Source: CAZWVA01 sp964636885
GTDB taxonomy: Bacteria > Desulfobacterota_D > UBA1144 > Nemesobacterales > CSP1-2
Reading direction: 5' to 3'
Assembly: GCA_964636885.1 (NCBI GenBank)
Contig: CAZWVA010000024.1
Location: 1 to 35,556 of the forward strand
DNA: 35,556 nt
Below, one piece after another: positions 24,031-32,771 of the stretch (the stretch's first letter is position 1; the number at the start of each line of letters is the position of its first letter). The position numbers and the translations under genes are program-made. The notes under the pieces are model-generated. The model ran no database searches, was not told the origin of the DNA, and saw nothing but the letters and a program-made list of their open reading frames with translations.

Positions 24031-24043
24031 TCAAACCATTGGC
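24030..24043. promoter_or_regulatory. FleQ-type palindrome, box 3
   Basis: Reads GTCAA-ACCA-TTGGC, one mismatch from GTCAA-N4-TTGAC. It begins at the last base of the regulator gene and lies 17 bases from box 4. Its centre is about 180 bases upstream of the predicted start of the TPR-flrBC transcript, a usual distance for a sigma-54 activator. Confidence 0.55.
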
Positions 24044-24046
24044 GCT

Positions 24047-24060
24047 GTCAAATATATGAC
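24047..24060. promoter_or_regulatory. FleQ-type palindrome, box 4
   Basis: Reads GTCAA-ATAT-ATGAC, one mismatch from GTCAA-N4-TTGAC. Together with box 3 it forms a close pair upstream of the sigma-54 promoter at 24192. The rest of the gap (24061-24191) shows no other signal that I can name. Confidence 0.55.
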
Positions 24061-24191
24061 GTTAATTACCCTACCGTAGTCGTATCCATATGCCAGTATG
24101 GTGACGAACTCCCGAGGCTCAATACACTATACTCAGTAAGTAAAACGATTCCATTCCAATAGTCCAACCATACATAAAGGTCAGCCGTAGT

Positions 24192-24206
24192 TGGCATGTT
24201 TGTTGC
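24192..24206 (+). promoter_or_regulatory. Sigma-54 promoter for the TPR-flrBC operon
   Basis: Reads TGGCAT, 5 bases, TTGC, A, with GG and GC 12 bases apart; only the sixth base departs from TGGCAC. Predicted start of transcription about 24218, three bases before the ATG of the TPR gene, which has no SD. This promoter excludes the TTG at 24191 as a translation start. Confidence 0.85.
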
Positions 24207-24220
24207 ACATACTCCCGGTC

Positions 24221-26002
24221 ATGCGGGTTCTGCTAATCGTCCTCTTAATCCTTGCTCCGACTGGTATAATGGCCAAGGAAGAGGGGAATAATCCACTTGC
24301 GAAGGCAGGTGAGCTCATAAACGCAGGGAGGGCGGAAGAGGCCCTGAGCGTACTTTCGGGATACAGCCCAGACGAAGGGGAGTTCCCCCTATACCACTAC
24401 CTCTATGGAAAAGCGCTCGCCCTTAGGGGGTCGTATGATTCAATAGGGCACCTCAGGTTAGCCTATATACTCTCCCCACCTGGAGAGACAAAGGAACTCG
24501 CCCTACTCGAAAGGGGAATGGCCTATCTCAATATGGGTTTTTACTATGAGGCAGCTCTATGTTTCAGGTTGTTCCTAGGTTCCTTTCCCAATTCGCCCCT
24601 TTCCAAAGGTGCGCATCTCAAACTCGGAGAATCCCTCTACAAGCTCGGATTATTCAATGAAGCGATAGAGGAATACGAGAAGGCGGGAAACACATCCCCT
24701 GCCCTTTACGGTAAGGCCAATTGTCTTCAATCGATGGGGAGAAAGGAAGAGGCAAACGCCCTTTACATGTCTCTTATTTGGAAAGACGCCGGGTATCTAA
24801 GATCATCCGATGAGACGAGGTACAGTGTGGCCGAGAACCTTCGCCAGATGGGAAGACCGAATGATTCAAGGATATACCTGGTCTCCATACTCGAGAACTC
24901 CAAAGACCCCTCCATAATACACAGGGCTGAGATCAGCCTTGGGCTTATCAACGCCGAAGAAGGGGAGTTTCGTTCGGCTATCGGGTTCTTTAAATCGGCC
25001 TTGCAATCACAAGAGAGGCAGGTGCGCAGTCAGGCCCTCCTACACCTTGCAGACACCTACATCAAGATGGAGAGGTACGAAGACGCGGTCTCTACACTCC
25101 TAGAGATAAGAAACGATTACCCCTATGGCAGTGGATACGATACGGCCACACTAAAACTATCACGTCTCTACAGGCAAAGGGGTAAACTCGACGAGGCAGC
25201 AGCACTCATCCGGGAGATCGCATCCAGACAGCCTTCTAACAGAGAGGCCTCCGATGAGCTAGAGGCGATTCTCCTCGATACAGAGGGAAAAGACTCGGAC
25301 CTCTTCTTAAGGCTCTGGAAGGCAAACGGACGATTCCTCATGGAACCCTCAAGATCCCGGTCTCTTATAAGGATAGCAGAGGGCCTTAGGAACACGGGAA
25401 GACCGTTCTTAGATATCTGCAGATGGCTTATGGAGAACGGCTCGGATGATGTAAAACCCCTAGCCCGACTCTATCTTGCGGGGTTTTTCGCCGATATGGG
25501 AGATGGAAATCTCGCTCTCAAATACATAGGGGAAACGAACAGGGAAGAAAGCGATGATGTCCTTCGCATTAAGGCAAAGGTGCACAGGCTTAATTCAGAA
25601 TACGAAGAGGCCCTCCGGGCGATTAGATCGATTAAGGATATGAATGAGGAGGACATAGTCCTACTCTCCAGAGTGTTAAAAGAATCGGGAGATACAAAGG
25701 AAATAGGCTTCTTTGAAGAGGCGTTAAACAGGGTGGGTGGTCCCATGGCGGCATACGTAGCACTTGCAGACCTGCTCCATGGAATGGGAAGGAGAGCCGA
25801 TGCCCTTAAGTACTACAGGATAGCGGCCTCCATGAAGGATCCTGCGATCGGCAAAGTGACTCTAAAGGACTCGGATTGGGCAAGATACATGACATCGATG
25901 TTCTCGGAAACAAAAACCGGTGCACCAGACCCACTGGCTCGCCTTAGGGAAATAACCCAAAAGGAACTAGACATAGCAAAGAGGATTAAGGGAGAACTCT
26001 AA
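24221..26002 (+). CDS. Exported TPR protein in the flrBC operon, function unknown
   Basis: Protein of 593 aa with an N-terminal signal sequence or anchor (MRVLLIVLLILAPTGIMA) followed by repeated 34-residue TPR-like helix pairs over nearly the whole length, for example YYEAALCFRLFLGSFPNSPLS, YKLGLFNEAIEEYEKAG and RYEDAVSTLLEIRNDYPYGS. It is likely a periplasmic or membrane-attached scaffold. It is first in an operon with the FlrB-like kinase, whose ATG overlaps its stop by one base (TAATG), so a flagellar assembly or checkpoint role is plausible but not shown. The start ATG 24221 gives the signal sequence and lies just after the sigma-54 promoter. Confidence 0.87.
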   Translation: MRVLLIVLLILAPTGIMAKEEGNNPLAKAGELINAGRAEEALSVLSGYSPDEGEFPLYHYLYGKALALRGSYDSIGHLRLAYILSPPGETKELALLERGMAYLNMGFYYEAALCFRLFLGSFPNSPLSKGAHLKLGESLYKLGLFNEAIEEYEKAGNTSPALYGKANCLQSMGRKEEANALYMSLIWKDAGYLRSSDETRYSVAENLRQMGRPNDSRIYLVSILENSKDPSIIHRAEISLGLINAEEGEFRSAIGFFKSALQSQERQVRSQALLHLADTYIKMERYEDAVSTLLEIRNDYPYGSGYDTATLKLSRLYRQRGKLDEAAALIREIASRQPSNREASDELEAILLDTEGKDSDLFLRLWKANGRFLMEPSRSRSLIRIAEGLRNTGRPFLDICRWLMENGSDDVKPLARLYLAGFFADMGDGNLALKYIGETNREESDDVLRIKAKVHRLNSEYEEALRAIRSIKDMNEEDIVLLSRVLKESGDTKEIGFFEEALNRVGGPMAAYVALADLLHGMGRRADALKYYRIAASMKDPAIGKVTLKDSDWARYMTSMFSETKTGAPDPLARLREITQKELDIAKRIKGEL

Positions 26003-27174
26003 TGGATGCGGAGCGTCTTAGCGAAGCCTTTCAAAACTTTATGACAGCATCTAAGAACCTAGAGAACTACTACGGGATGCTTCAAGAAAAGGTCAGGTAC
26101 CTAACAACCGAACTCAAGGAGAAGAACAGACAGCTTAACGACGCCCTCAGGGAGGCCGAGACGAGCAGGGACTACCTAAATGCGATCCTATACAACCTGG
26201 AGGAGGCGATAATCGTTTTAGATCGGGAAGACGTCATTACTATGATAAACAAGTCGGCGGAAACCCTTTTGGAACTTGGGCCTAAAGACATAGGAAAGGC
26301 GTTTAATTCCCTCGACCTCTCCATAGTAAGAAGCGGCCCCGACACGATACTAAAGGTAAACGGCAAGAGATATAACGTCATCCTCTCACGCTCCGGGGTC
26401 GTTGACTCGAAGGGAGACCTCAGGGGAAACGTGATCCTTATAAAGGACATAACGGGATTAAAGGAGATCGAGGTCCAGCACGAGAGGAATCAGAGGCTTA
26501 TAGCCATGGGGGAGATGATTATCAAGATGACACACGAGATAAGAAACTCCCTTTGCAGTATAGAGCTCTTTTCCAATCTGCTTGAAAGGGAACTCCAGGG
26601 AACCGATTTTGAGAGACTTGCAAGGGGGATCTCAATAGGGATAGGAAATCTCAATAACATACTCACTAACATGCTTTCCTTTGTAAGGGATCATAAACCC
26701 GTAAGGAGACCGATTAGGCTGGATAAGACGATAGAGGAATCTATTGAGATGCTCGTACCACTAATGGAAACGAGGAATATACGAATAGAAAAATCACTTT
26801 ATGGGTGCAATATCCATGCCGACCCCGAACTCCTCAAACAGGTACTTATGAACATAATCATAAACGCCATACAGGCGATGCCAGAAAGAGGAAAGATCGA
26901 GATCCTCATGAGGGAAGACGAAGGCTTCACCATAGTGGATGTAAAGGATAACGGAGTGGGAATCAAGAGCGAGGACATGGAAAAGATATTCGATCCGTTT
27001 TTCAGCACGAAGGAGAGGGGAACGGGCCTTGGACTCACGATCGCACTAAAGATAATGCAAAACCACGACGGCTACATAAAGGTCTTGAGCGAGGAGGGAA
27101 AAGGGTGCGTATTTAGCCTCTATTTTCCCAAATCGGACAACGGGGAGGGATTAGATGGACTTAAAGCGGATTAA
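26002..27174 (+). CDS. flrB: FlrB/FleS-like PAS histidine kinase
   Basis: Soluble sensor kinase of 390 aa. An N-terminal coiled coil (about 15-60) leads into a PAS domain (about 60-150, ILYNLEEAIIVLDREDVITMINKSAE), then HisKA with phosphoacceptor His178 (KMTHEIRNSLCSIELF), HATPase N box MNIIINAIQAMPERG, G1 DNGVGI, F box FDPFFSTKE and G2 GTGLGLTIA. No membrane segment is present, as in FlrB/FleS/FlgS-type kinases that monitor export assembly from the cytosol. Its partner is the downstream regulator, whose start overlaps this gene by 20 bases. The symbol rests on domain content and context. Confidence 0.88.
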   Translation: MDAERLSEAFQNFMTASKNLENYYGMLQEKVRYLTTELKEKNRQLNDALREAETSRDYLNAILYNLEEAIIVLDREDVITMINKSAETLLELGPKDIGKAFNSLDLSIVRSGPDTILKVNGKRYNVILSRSGVVDSKGDLRGNVILIKDITGLKEIEVQHERNQRLIAMGEMIIKMTHEIRNSLCSIELFSNLLERELQGTDFERLARGISIGIGNLNNILTNMLSFVRDHKPVRRPIRLDKTIEESIEMLVPLMETRNIRIEKSLYGCNIHADPELLKQVLMNIIINAIQAMPERGKIEILMREDEGFTIVDVKDNGVGIKSEDMEKIFDPFFSTKERGTGLGLTIALKIMQNHDGYIKVLSEEGKGCVFSLYFPKSDNGEGLDGLKAD

Positions 27175-28519
27175 GCCGATTCTCGTTGTTGACGACGAAC
27201 CCCAGATGAGGTTCGCCCTTAACGAGGTCATAGAGAAACTCGGATTCAGTACGGTAACCTCTCCAAGTGGCGAAGACGCCATCTCGAAGCTAAGGCGATC
27301 TGACTTCTCCCTCGTTATAACGGATATGAAGATGCCCAAAATGGACGGAATCGCACTCATAAAAGAGATAAGGAGGAATTTCTGCGATCTTCCCATCATC
27401 GTTATGACGGCGTATGGAACCATAGAGAATGCGGTTGAGGCGATAAAGGAGGGAGCCACGGATTACATACTAAAGCCCTTTTCCATAGAGACTCTAAAAA
27501 AGACCATAGAATCGGCTATAACGCGCATTCCATCCGAAAAGGAGGTCATTACGGCAAACCCAGAGATGCGGAGGATCCTCAACCTAGCCAAAGACCTTGC
27601 CTCAAGCGATATAACGGTTCTCATCTACGGTGAGAGCGGCACGGGAAAAGAGCTCCTTGCGAGATTCATTCACAGGGCAAGCGGAAGAGCGGATAACCCA
27701 TTTATCGCCGTGAATTGTGCCGCCATACCAGAGAGCCTTCTCGAATCCGAGCTCTTCGGCTACGAAAGAGGGGCATTTACTGGAGCAGTAGAGAGAAAGA
27801 AAGGGAAGTTCGAGCTTGCAAGCGGCGGTACTATCCTTCTAGACGAGATAGGAGAAATACCAATAGCCCTACAGGCAAAGCTCCTAAGGGTCCTGCAGGA
27901 AAAAGAGATAGACCGCATAGGAGGCAGGGAACCCATTCCTATAGCCGTAAGGGTGGTAGCCACAACGAACAGGGATCTCTTCAGGGAGTGTATAGAAGGA
28001 CGCTTTAGGGAGGACCTCTACTACAGGTTAAGCGTGTTTCCAATAAAGGTACCACCTCTTAGAGAGAGGCCGGAGGACATACCCCTTCTTGCCGCGCACT
28101 TCCTAGAGAGATTCTCCGCCCTGGCAAGAAAGGACATAAAGGGATTCTCGGATGAGGCGATAGAAATCCTCCGGGCTAGAAAATGGCGGGGTAACGTAAG
28201 GGAACTCGAAAACGTCGTACAGAGGGCGGTATTCCTCTGCAAGGGAGACCGGATAGAGCCGGGTGACTTTCTGCTTGAGAACGAATCCCCCATTGGTACA
28301 GTCGATGGAAAGACACATATCATCGAAAAGGAACCCTTCCCAAAGACGGTGGACGACATGGAAAGGGAACTCATATTTAAGACGCTGAGAGAGGTAAACG
28401 GCAACAAGACAAAGGCCGCAAGGATCCTCGGTGTAAGCGTAAGGACTATAAGGAACAAGCTCAAAAAATACGGGCAAAATTTTCCCGGTGAAGAAAAAAC
28501 TTTAGGCCACGGGATTTAA
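27155..28519 (+). CDS. flrC: FlrC/FleR-like sigma-54 response regulator
   Basis: NtrC-family regulator of 454 aa. Receiver with Asp13, Asp14, phosphoacceptor Asp57 (ITDMKMPKMDG), Thr85 and Lys108; AAA+ domain with Walker A GESGTGKE (159-166), GAFTGA (206-211) and DEIGEIP; a Fis-type helix-turn-helix NGNKTKAARILGVSVRTIRNKLKKYG. It should be phosphorylated by the upstream kinase and activate sigma-54 promoters such as that of flgB 20 bases downstream of its stop, and perhaps fliA, neither of which has a FleQ-type box nearby. GGGAGGG precedes the ATG, which lies inside the kinase gene. Confidence 0.9.
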   Translation: MDLKRIKPILVVDDEPQMRFALNEVIEKLGFSTVTSPSGEDAISKLRRSDFSLVITDMKMPKMDGIALIKEIRRNFCDLPIIVMTAYGTIENAVEAIKEGATDYILKPFSIETLKKTIESAITRIPSEKEVITANPEMRRILNLAKDLASSDITVLIYGESGTGKELLARFIHRASGRADNPFIAVNCAAIPESLLESELFGYERGAFTGAVERKKGKFELASGGTILLDEIGEIPIALQAKLLRVLQEKEIDRIGGREPIPIAVRVVATTNRDLFRECIEGRFREDLYYRLSVFPIKVPPLRERPEDIPLLAAHFLERFSALARKDIKGFSDEAIEILRARKWRGNVRELENVVQRAVFLCKGDRIEPGDFLLENESPIGTVDGKTHIIEKEPFPKTVDDMERELIFKTLREVNGNKTKAARILGVSVRTIRNKLKKYGQNFPGEEKTLGHGI

Positions 28520-28536
28520 AAAATGACCTTGAAATC

Positions 28537-28551
28537 GGGCACGATGTTTGC
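28537..28551 (+). promoter_or_regulatory. Sigma-54 promoter for the flgB operon
   Basis: Reads GGGCAC, 5 bases, TTGC, T: GG and GC 12 bases apart, one mismatch. Predicted start about 28563, only some 7 bases before the flgB ATG and at the end of its AAAGGAG (28557-28563), so the SD would be cut unless transcription begins a few bases early. No FleQ-type box is seen near it. Confidence 0.83.
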
Positions 28552-28569
28552 TTCTTAAAGGAGCGGCAC

Positions 28570-28941
28570 ATGGGTGACGACTTTAAGATCCTAGAAAACC
28601 TGATAAGACGGGCAACCCTAAGGCACGGAGTCATCTTATCCAATATCGCAAACTCCGATACGCCAAACTATAAGGCAAAGGACGTAAGATTTGAGGACAC
28701 CTTGGGTAACGTCAGTCTGGAGTTCAGGGTAACCCACCCCAGACATATAAAGGGAAGGGCCTCCCATGTCTCCAGCGAGGTAAAGATAGAAACAGACCCG
28801 CCATGGCTGGATGGCAATAACGTAGAGCCGGACATCGAGATGGCCAAGATGGTAGAGAACACCCTGCTATTCCAAGCCGGTATAAGTATGCTTTCAACGA
28901 AGATAAGGATGTTTAAGAACGCGTTAAGGAGGCAGTTATGA
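28570..28941 (+). CDS. flgB: FlgB flagellar proximal rod protein
   Basis: Rod protein of 123 aa, exported without signal peptide by the flagellar system. The conserved N-terminal segment VILSNIANSDTPNYKAKDVRFED is clear and the C-terminal helix EMAKMVENTLLFQAGISMLSTKI matches the family. It joins the MS ring via FliE and continues with FlgC. AAAGGAG lies 6 bases before the ATG. First gene of the basal body operon; overlaps flgC by 4 bases. Confidence 0.96.
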   Translation: MGDDFKILENLIRRATLRHGVILSNIANSDTPNYKAKDVRFEDTLGNVSLEFRVTHPRHIKGRASHVSSEVKIETDPPWLDGNNVEPDIEMAKMVENTLLFQAGISMLSTKIRMFKNALRRQL

Positions 28942-29354
28942 ACCCTTTTAGCGTATTAAAGATAAGCGCATCGGCCATGAATGCCCAGAGGCAGAGGTTG
29001 AACGTGATCGCATCAAACCTCGCAAATGCCAACTCCACAAGAACGGTGGAAGGAGGGGGCCCCTATAGAAGAAGGGACGTCGTCTTCTCGGCAGTTCCAA
29101 TAGAAACAACCACCGAAAGACTAGAGGGGGTTGAGGTCACAGGCATAGTGGAAGACCAAACCCCACTTAACACCATATACGATCCCTCCCACCCAGACGC
29201 AGATGCAAACGGATACGTCTTAATGCCTAACGTAAACGTCATAGAGGAGATGACGAATATGATGATGGCCTTTAGAGCCTATGAGGCCTCCGTTTCCGCA
29301 TTTAACGTATCAAAGTCCATGTTTATGAAGGCGCTTGAATTAGGGAGGGCTTGA
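28938..29354 (+). CDS. flgC: FlgC flagellar proximal rod protein
   Basis: Rod protein of 138 aa. N-terminus FSVLKISASAMNAQRQRLNVIASNLANANS and the C-terminal MPNVNVIEEMTNMMMAFRAYEASVSAFNVSKSM are typical of FlgC. Length matches the family (about 134-150 aa). Start overlaps the flgB stop as ATGA and its stop overlaps the fliE ATG by one base. Confidence 0.97.
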   Translation: MNPFSVLKISASAMNAQRQRLNVIASNLANANSTRTVEGGGPYRRRDVVFSAVPIETTTERLEGVEVTGIVEDQTPLNTIYDPSHPDADANGYVLMPNVNVIEEMTNMMMAFRAYEASVSAFNVSKSMFMKALELGRA

Positions 29355-29647
29355 TGTCTGAGATAAAGATAAGCGGGCTAAAAGACGGCCTGGAATCCTT
29401 AAAGCAATCGAAGATAGGCGATAAAGACCCTGGAAACGGCTTCGATGAGATCCTAAAAGACGCCATAGGAAAGATCTCTCAGGTCGAAAGCGATGTTAAA
29501 AAGGCCGTAAACGAACTCGCCTCCGGAGGGGATGTTATAGAAGCGGTTATGGCGATGGAGAAGGCCGACATGTCATTTCAGCTTATGATAGAGGTAAGAA
29601 ACAGGCTCTTAAGCGCGTACGAAGAGATTAGCAGGATGCAGGTCTAA
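29354..29647 (+). CDS. fliE: FliE hook-basal body adaptor
   Basis: Small export substrate of 97 aa linking the MS ring (FliF) to the rod. The C-terminal half VMAMEKADMSFQLMIEVRNRLLSAYEEISRMQV is the FliE hallmark. The start is ATG 29354 rather than the TTG one codon earlier, because the AGGGAGGG is then well spaced. Its stop TAA overlaps the fliF ATG by one base. Confidence 0.96.
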   Translation: MSEIKISGLKDGLESLKQSKIGDKDPGNGFDEILKDAIGKISQVESDVKKAVNELASGGDVIEAVMAMEKADMSFQLMIEVRNRLLSAYEEISRMQV

Positions 29648-31173
29648 TGGCCACTCTCACAGACACGGTAGAAGGGATAAAGTCACTTTCCACTAGGAAG
29701 AAGCTCATTCTTCTGGGAGTCCTTGTACTCGGCATATCGGTCCTCATTCTGTCGCTCGTCTGGTTACAGAGGCCGAGTTACCAGATCCTATACTCGAATC
29801 TAAGCGAAGAAGATGCAGGGGCAATAATACAGAAACTCCAGGAAGAGAAGACCCCTTACAGGGTATCCGGGGGCGCAATACTTGTGCCTTCGGATAAGGT
29901 CTATGAACTAAGGCTCCGACTCGCTACCCAAGGGTTCCCTCAAAGCGGTGGTGTGGGTTTTGAGCTCTTTGACGAGACGAACCTCACGATGACCGATTTC
30001 GTCCAAAAATTAAACTACAGAAGGGCCCTTCAAGGAGAACTCGCAAGAACGATAAAATCCATTACAGCGGTGGATCAGTGCCGCATTCACCTAGCGATTC
30101 CCGAAAGATCGCTCTTTGCCGAGAAAGAGGAGAGACCGAAGGCCTCCGTTTTTGTGAGCCTTAAACCCGGTAGAAGGCTTAATCAGGAACAGATAGAAGG
30201 GATAGTACACCTAGTTTCGAGTAGCGTTGAAGGCCTGGATCCGAAGGATGTAACAATAATAGACCAAACCGGAGAGGTGCTCACCTTACCTGTGAATGAA
30301 ACTATAGGGATAACGAGAACCCAGTTGGAGTTTCAGCGAAACTACGAGAAGGATATGGAACAGAGAATCATCAACCTGTTAGAACCCGTGGTCGGCAAGG
30401 GCAAGGTGGAGGCCAAGGTAACAGCCTCGATTGATTTTACAAGGATTGAAAAGACTGAGGAAAGGATAGATCCAGATAGCCAGGTCGTTATAAGCGAGCA
30501 GAGGGAAACCGAGAAATCCGTCAATGGAACAACCGGAGGAGTCCCCGGTGTTGCATCGAATCTTCCAAATAAGACCGTAACCCAATCGGGGGCATCTCAG
30601 TCTCAGTTGGAAAAGAAGAACGAGACTATAAATTACGAGATAAGCAAGGTAGTAAGTCGCATCGTGGCCTCTCCGGGTGAGATAAAGAGGATCTCTGCCG
30701 TGGTTCTCCTAGATGCCAATACGCAAGCAGGGGCAAGCGGACAAAAGACGCAACGCTCCGAAGAGGAGATAAAACAATTCGAGGAGATGGTAAAGAAGGC
30801 CATAGGCTTTACGGCGGAAAGGGGAGACGAGGTAAAGGTAATAAACATGCCATTTGAGATCATGCTCGAGGAGGAATTGCCACCGCCTAAGAGAGAGGTC
30901 ATACCGTTAGTCATGGGTGTTTTGAAATACCTAGTTCCACTTCTGACGATGGTTTTATTCTTCCTCCTGGTGATGAGACCCCTAATAAAGGTCTTGACAT
31001 CCGAAGCACCAAGAACCGAGAGGCCCTCGACCCCTTTACATGTAGTAAAAGCAGAGACGGAAAGGGCCTCGGAGAAGCAGGAAAAGCCACTAAAGGATCG
31101 CATAGCCGAATGGGCACATCAGAATCCCGAAGAAGCGGCAAATCTTATAAAAAGCTGGTTAGAAGGAGGATAA
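29647..31173 (+). CDS. fliF: FliF MS-ring protein
   Basis: Membrane ring protein of 508 aa. First membrane helix about 18-40, then the ring-building motifs (YSNLSEEDAGAIIQKLQEEKTPYRV, GVGFELFDETNLTMTDFVQKLNYRRALQGELARTI), a beta-rich domain, and the second membrane helix about 423-445. The last 20 residues (NPEEAANLIKSWL) form the FliG-binding tail. Length is somewhat below the 550-560 of enteric FliF, in the variable linker. fliG follows 1 base after. Confidence 0.97.
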   Translation: MATLTDTVEGIKSLSTRKKLILLGVLVLGISVLILSLVWLQRPSYQILYSNLSEEDAGAIIQKLQEEKTPYRVSGGAILVPSDKVYELRLRLATQGFPQSGGVGFELFDETNLTMTDFVQKLNYRRALQGELARTIKSITAVDQCRIHLAIPERSLFAEKEERPKASVFVSLKPGRRLNQEQIEGIVHLVSSSVEGLDPKDVTIIDQTGEVLTLPVNETIGITRTQLEFQRNYEKDMEQRIINLLEPVVGKGKVEAKVTASIDFTRIEKTEERIDPDSQVVISEQRETEKSVNGTTGGVPGVASNLPNKTVTQSGASQSQLEKKNETINYEISKVVSRIVASPGEIKRISAVVLLDANTQAGASGQKTQRSEEEIKQFEEMVKKAIGFTAERGDEVKVINMPFEIMLEEELPPPKREVIPLVMGVLKYLVPLLTMVLFFLLVMRPLIKVLTSEAPRTERPSTPLHVVKAETERASEKQEKPLKDRIAEWAHQNPEEAANLIKSWLEGG

Positions 31174-31174
31174 G

Positions 31175-32155
31175 GTGTCACTTAGCGGATACGAGAAGGC
31201 GGTTATTTTCTTAAACATCATAGGGGAAGAGACCGCCGCAGAGATCATCAAGAACCTCGATATGAAGGTGGTAGGAAAACTGACAACCCATATGAAGCAG
31301 ATGAAGACGGTTGCCAAACCAAAACTCGAAGAGGTCATGAAAGAGGTCACTCACGTTATATCGAGAGAAGACGTGATTATAGGGGAGGGATTCATAAAGA
31401 AGGTCCTATCCAAAGGACTCGGTCATGATAATGCGGAAAAGATACTAGAGAGGGCCTCGGAGGCAAGTCCACTCGATTCACTCAAATGGGTCGACCCGAA
31501 GGCCCTAGTTAACTTTTTCATAACGGAGCACCCCCAGACCATAGCTTTGGTTCTCTGCCTCCTTGAACCGGCCCAGGCAGCCGAGGCCATGGCCGCTTTG
31601 CCAGAGGAGCTAAGGATAAGCGTCGCGATGAGGATAGCATCGATCGAAAGGATATCCGAAAATACGCTCGAAGAACTGGAAGAAGTACTCAAGGGACACA
31701 TGGAGCTCAGTAAAACCAGGGGAATGAAAATCGGTGGAATAAAGACACTGGCAGAGATACTAAACCAATGCGATAGGTCTATCGAGGAGACGATACTCAG
31801 TAGGATCGAGGAGAAGAACGAAGCGATGGCAAACTCGATAAGGCAATCCATGTTCGTGTTTGATGATCTAATAGGTCTAGACGACAGGAGTATCCAGATG
31901 CTTTTAAAGGAGGTAAATACGGAAGACCTCTCGCTTGCCCTTAAGACCACCTCTGAGGCGTTAAGGGAAAAGATGTTTAAGAACATGTCACAGAGGGCCG
32001 CTCAACTCCTAAAGGAGGATATGGAGCTTAAGGGACCGGTTAGGGTATCTGATGTACAGAAGGCACAGCAAGGCATAGTAAGAATAGCAAGAAGGCTAGA
32101 GGCGGAGGGGAAGATAATCCTAAAGAGAGGGGGAGAAGAAGAGATCGTTGTATAG
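31175..32155 (+). CDS. fliG: FliG flagellar motor switch protein
   Basis: Rotor protein of 326 aa that links the MS ring to FliM and faces the stator. The EHPQTIALVL motif of the middle domain and the C-terminal charged helix with FDDLIGLDDRSIQMLLKEV are present, as expected for torque generation. Start is GTG 31175 preceded by AGGAGGA. It follows fliF closely and overlaps the start of fliH by 8 bases. Confidence 0.97.
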   Translation: MSLSGYEKAVIFLNIIGEETAAEIIKNLDMKVVGKLTTHMKQMKTVAKPKLEEVMKEVTHVISREDVIIGEGFIKKVLSKGLGHDNAEKILERASEASPLDSLKWVDPKALVNFFITEHPQTIALVLCLLEPAQAAEAMAALPEELRISVAMRIASIERISENTLEELEEVLKGHMELSKTRGMKIGGIKTLAEILNQCDRSIEETILSRIEEKNEAMANSIRQSMFVFDDLIGLDDRSIQMLLKEVNTEDLSLALKTTSEALREKMFKNMSQRAAQLLKEDMELKGPVRVSDVQKAQQGIVRIARRLEAEGKIILKRGGEEEIVV

Positions 32156-32771
32156 GATCCGAATCACAAAAGACCAAAACTTTACAAGGCTCGACATGCC
32201 CTTCCTGGACACGGTGAAGGAGAGCACGGATAAGGGGGATGTAGAGGGGGAACTATGGAAGGAGAACATAGAGATGGTGGAAAAGGAGGCCTACGAGAGC
32301 GGATTTCAGGCAGGCGAAAAAGCCGGATTCGCCGTAGGAGAGGAGAAAGCAAGGGTCTTAATAGAGAAACTAGAGACAGTGCTGAGGGAGATCACCTCGC
32401 TAAGGGAGAGGCTGATTAGAGAGCTGGAACCTCAGGTTTTGGAGCTTGCCGTAAGTATAGCAAAGAGGATCCTCACTGAAGAGCTGAGAATAGCACCAGA
32501 ACACATCGTTCAAATAACCAAGGAGGCATTAAAGAAGATCGAAAGAACCGGACAGATTAAAATAAAGATAAACCCTTCCCTTTACGAGCTCTTTATGAAT
32601 CATAGGCCGGAGATACTGGATATTCACCCAGACGTGGTTTTCGACGTGGATCATTCTGTCTCCGAGTGCGGCTCCTTGGTGATAGGAACGCTGGAGGATG
32701 TGGTTACCGATATAGACGAACAGCTAAGGAACCTGATAAAAGAGATGGCGGAGAGAAATGGTGATAATTGA
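32148..32771 (+). CDS. fliH: FliH export ATPase regulator
   Basis: Peripheral stator of the export ATPase, 207 aa. A charged helical middle (AYESGFQAGEKAGFAVGEEKA with GxxxG-type spacing) is typical, followed by the C-terminal domain with VLELAVSIAKRILTEEL and CGSLVIGTLEDVVTDIDEQL. It keeps FliI inactive and docks it at the C-ring. Start TTG 32148 overlaps fliG by 8 bases and lacks a clear SD; ATG 32199 is an alternative. Overlaps fliI by 14 bases. Confidence 0.92.
   Translation: MYRIRITKDQNFTRLDMPFLDTVKESTDKGDVEGELWKENIEMVEKEAYESGFQAGEKAGFAVGEEKARVLIEKLETVLREITSLRERLIRELEPQVLELAVSIAKRILTEELRIAPEHIVQITKEALKKIERTGQIKIKINPSLYELFMNHRPEILDIHPDVVFDVDHSVSECGSLVIGTLEDVVTDIDEQLRNLIKEMAERNGDN

Noticed and set aside
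24061..24191. Small RNA or short gene in the gap before the TPR gene
   Set aside because: No ORF with SD, no clear hairpin-plus-T-run and no promoter other than the sigma-54 site at 24192.
24191..24220. TTG start of the TPR gene at 24191
   Set aside because: It lies on the sigma-54 promoter itself; the ATG at 24221 gives a clean signal sequence.
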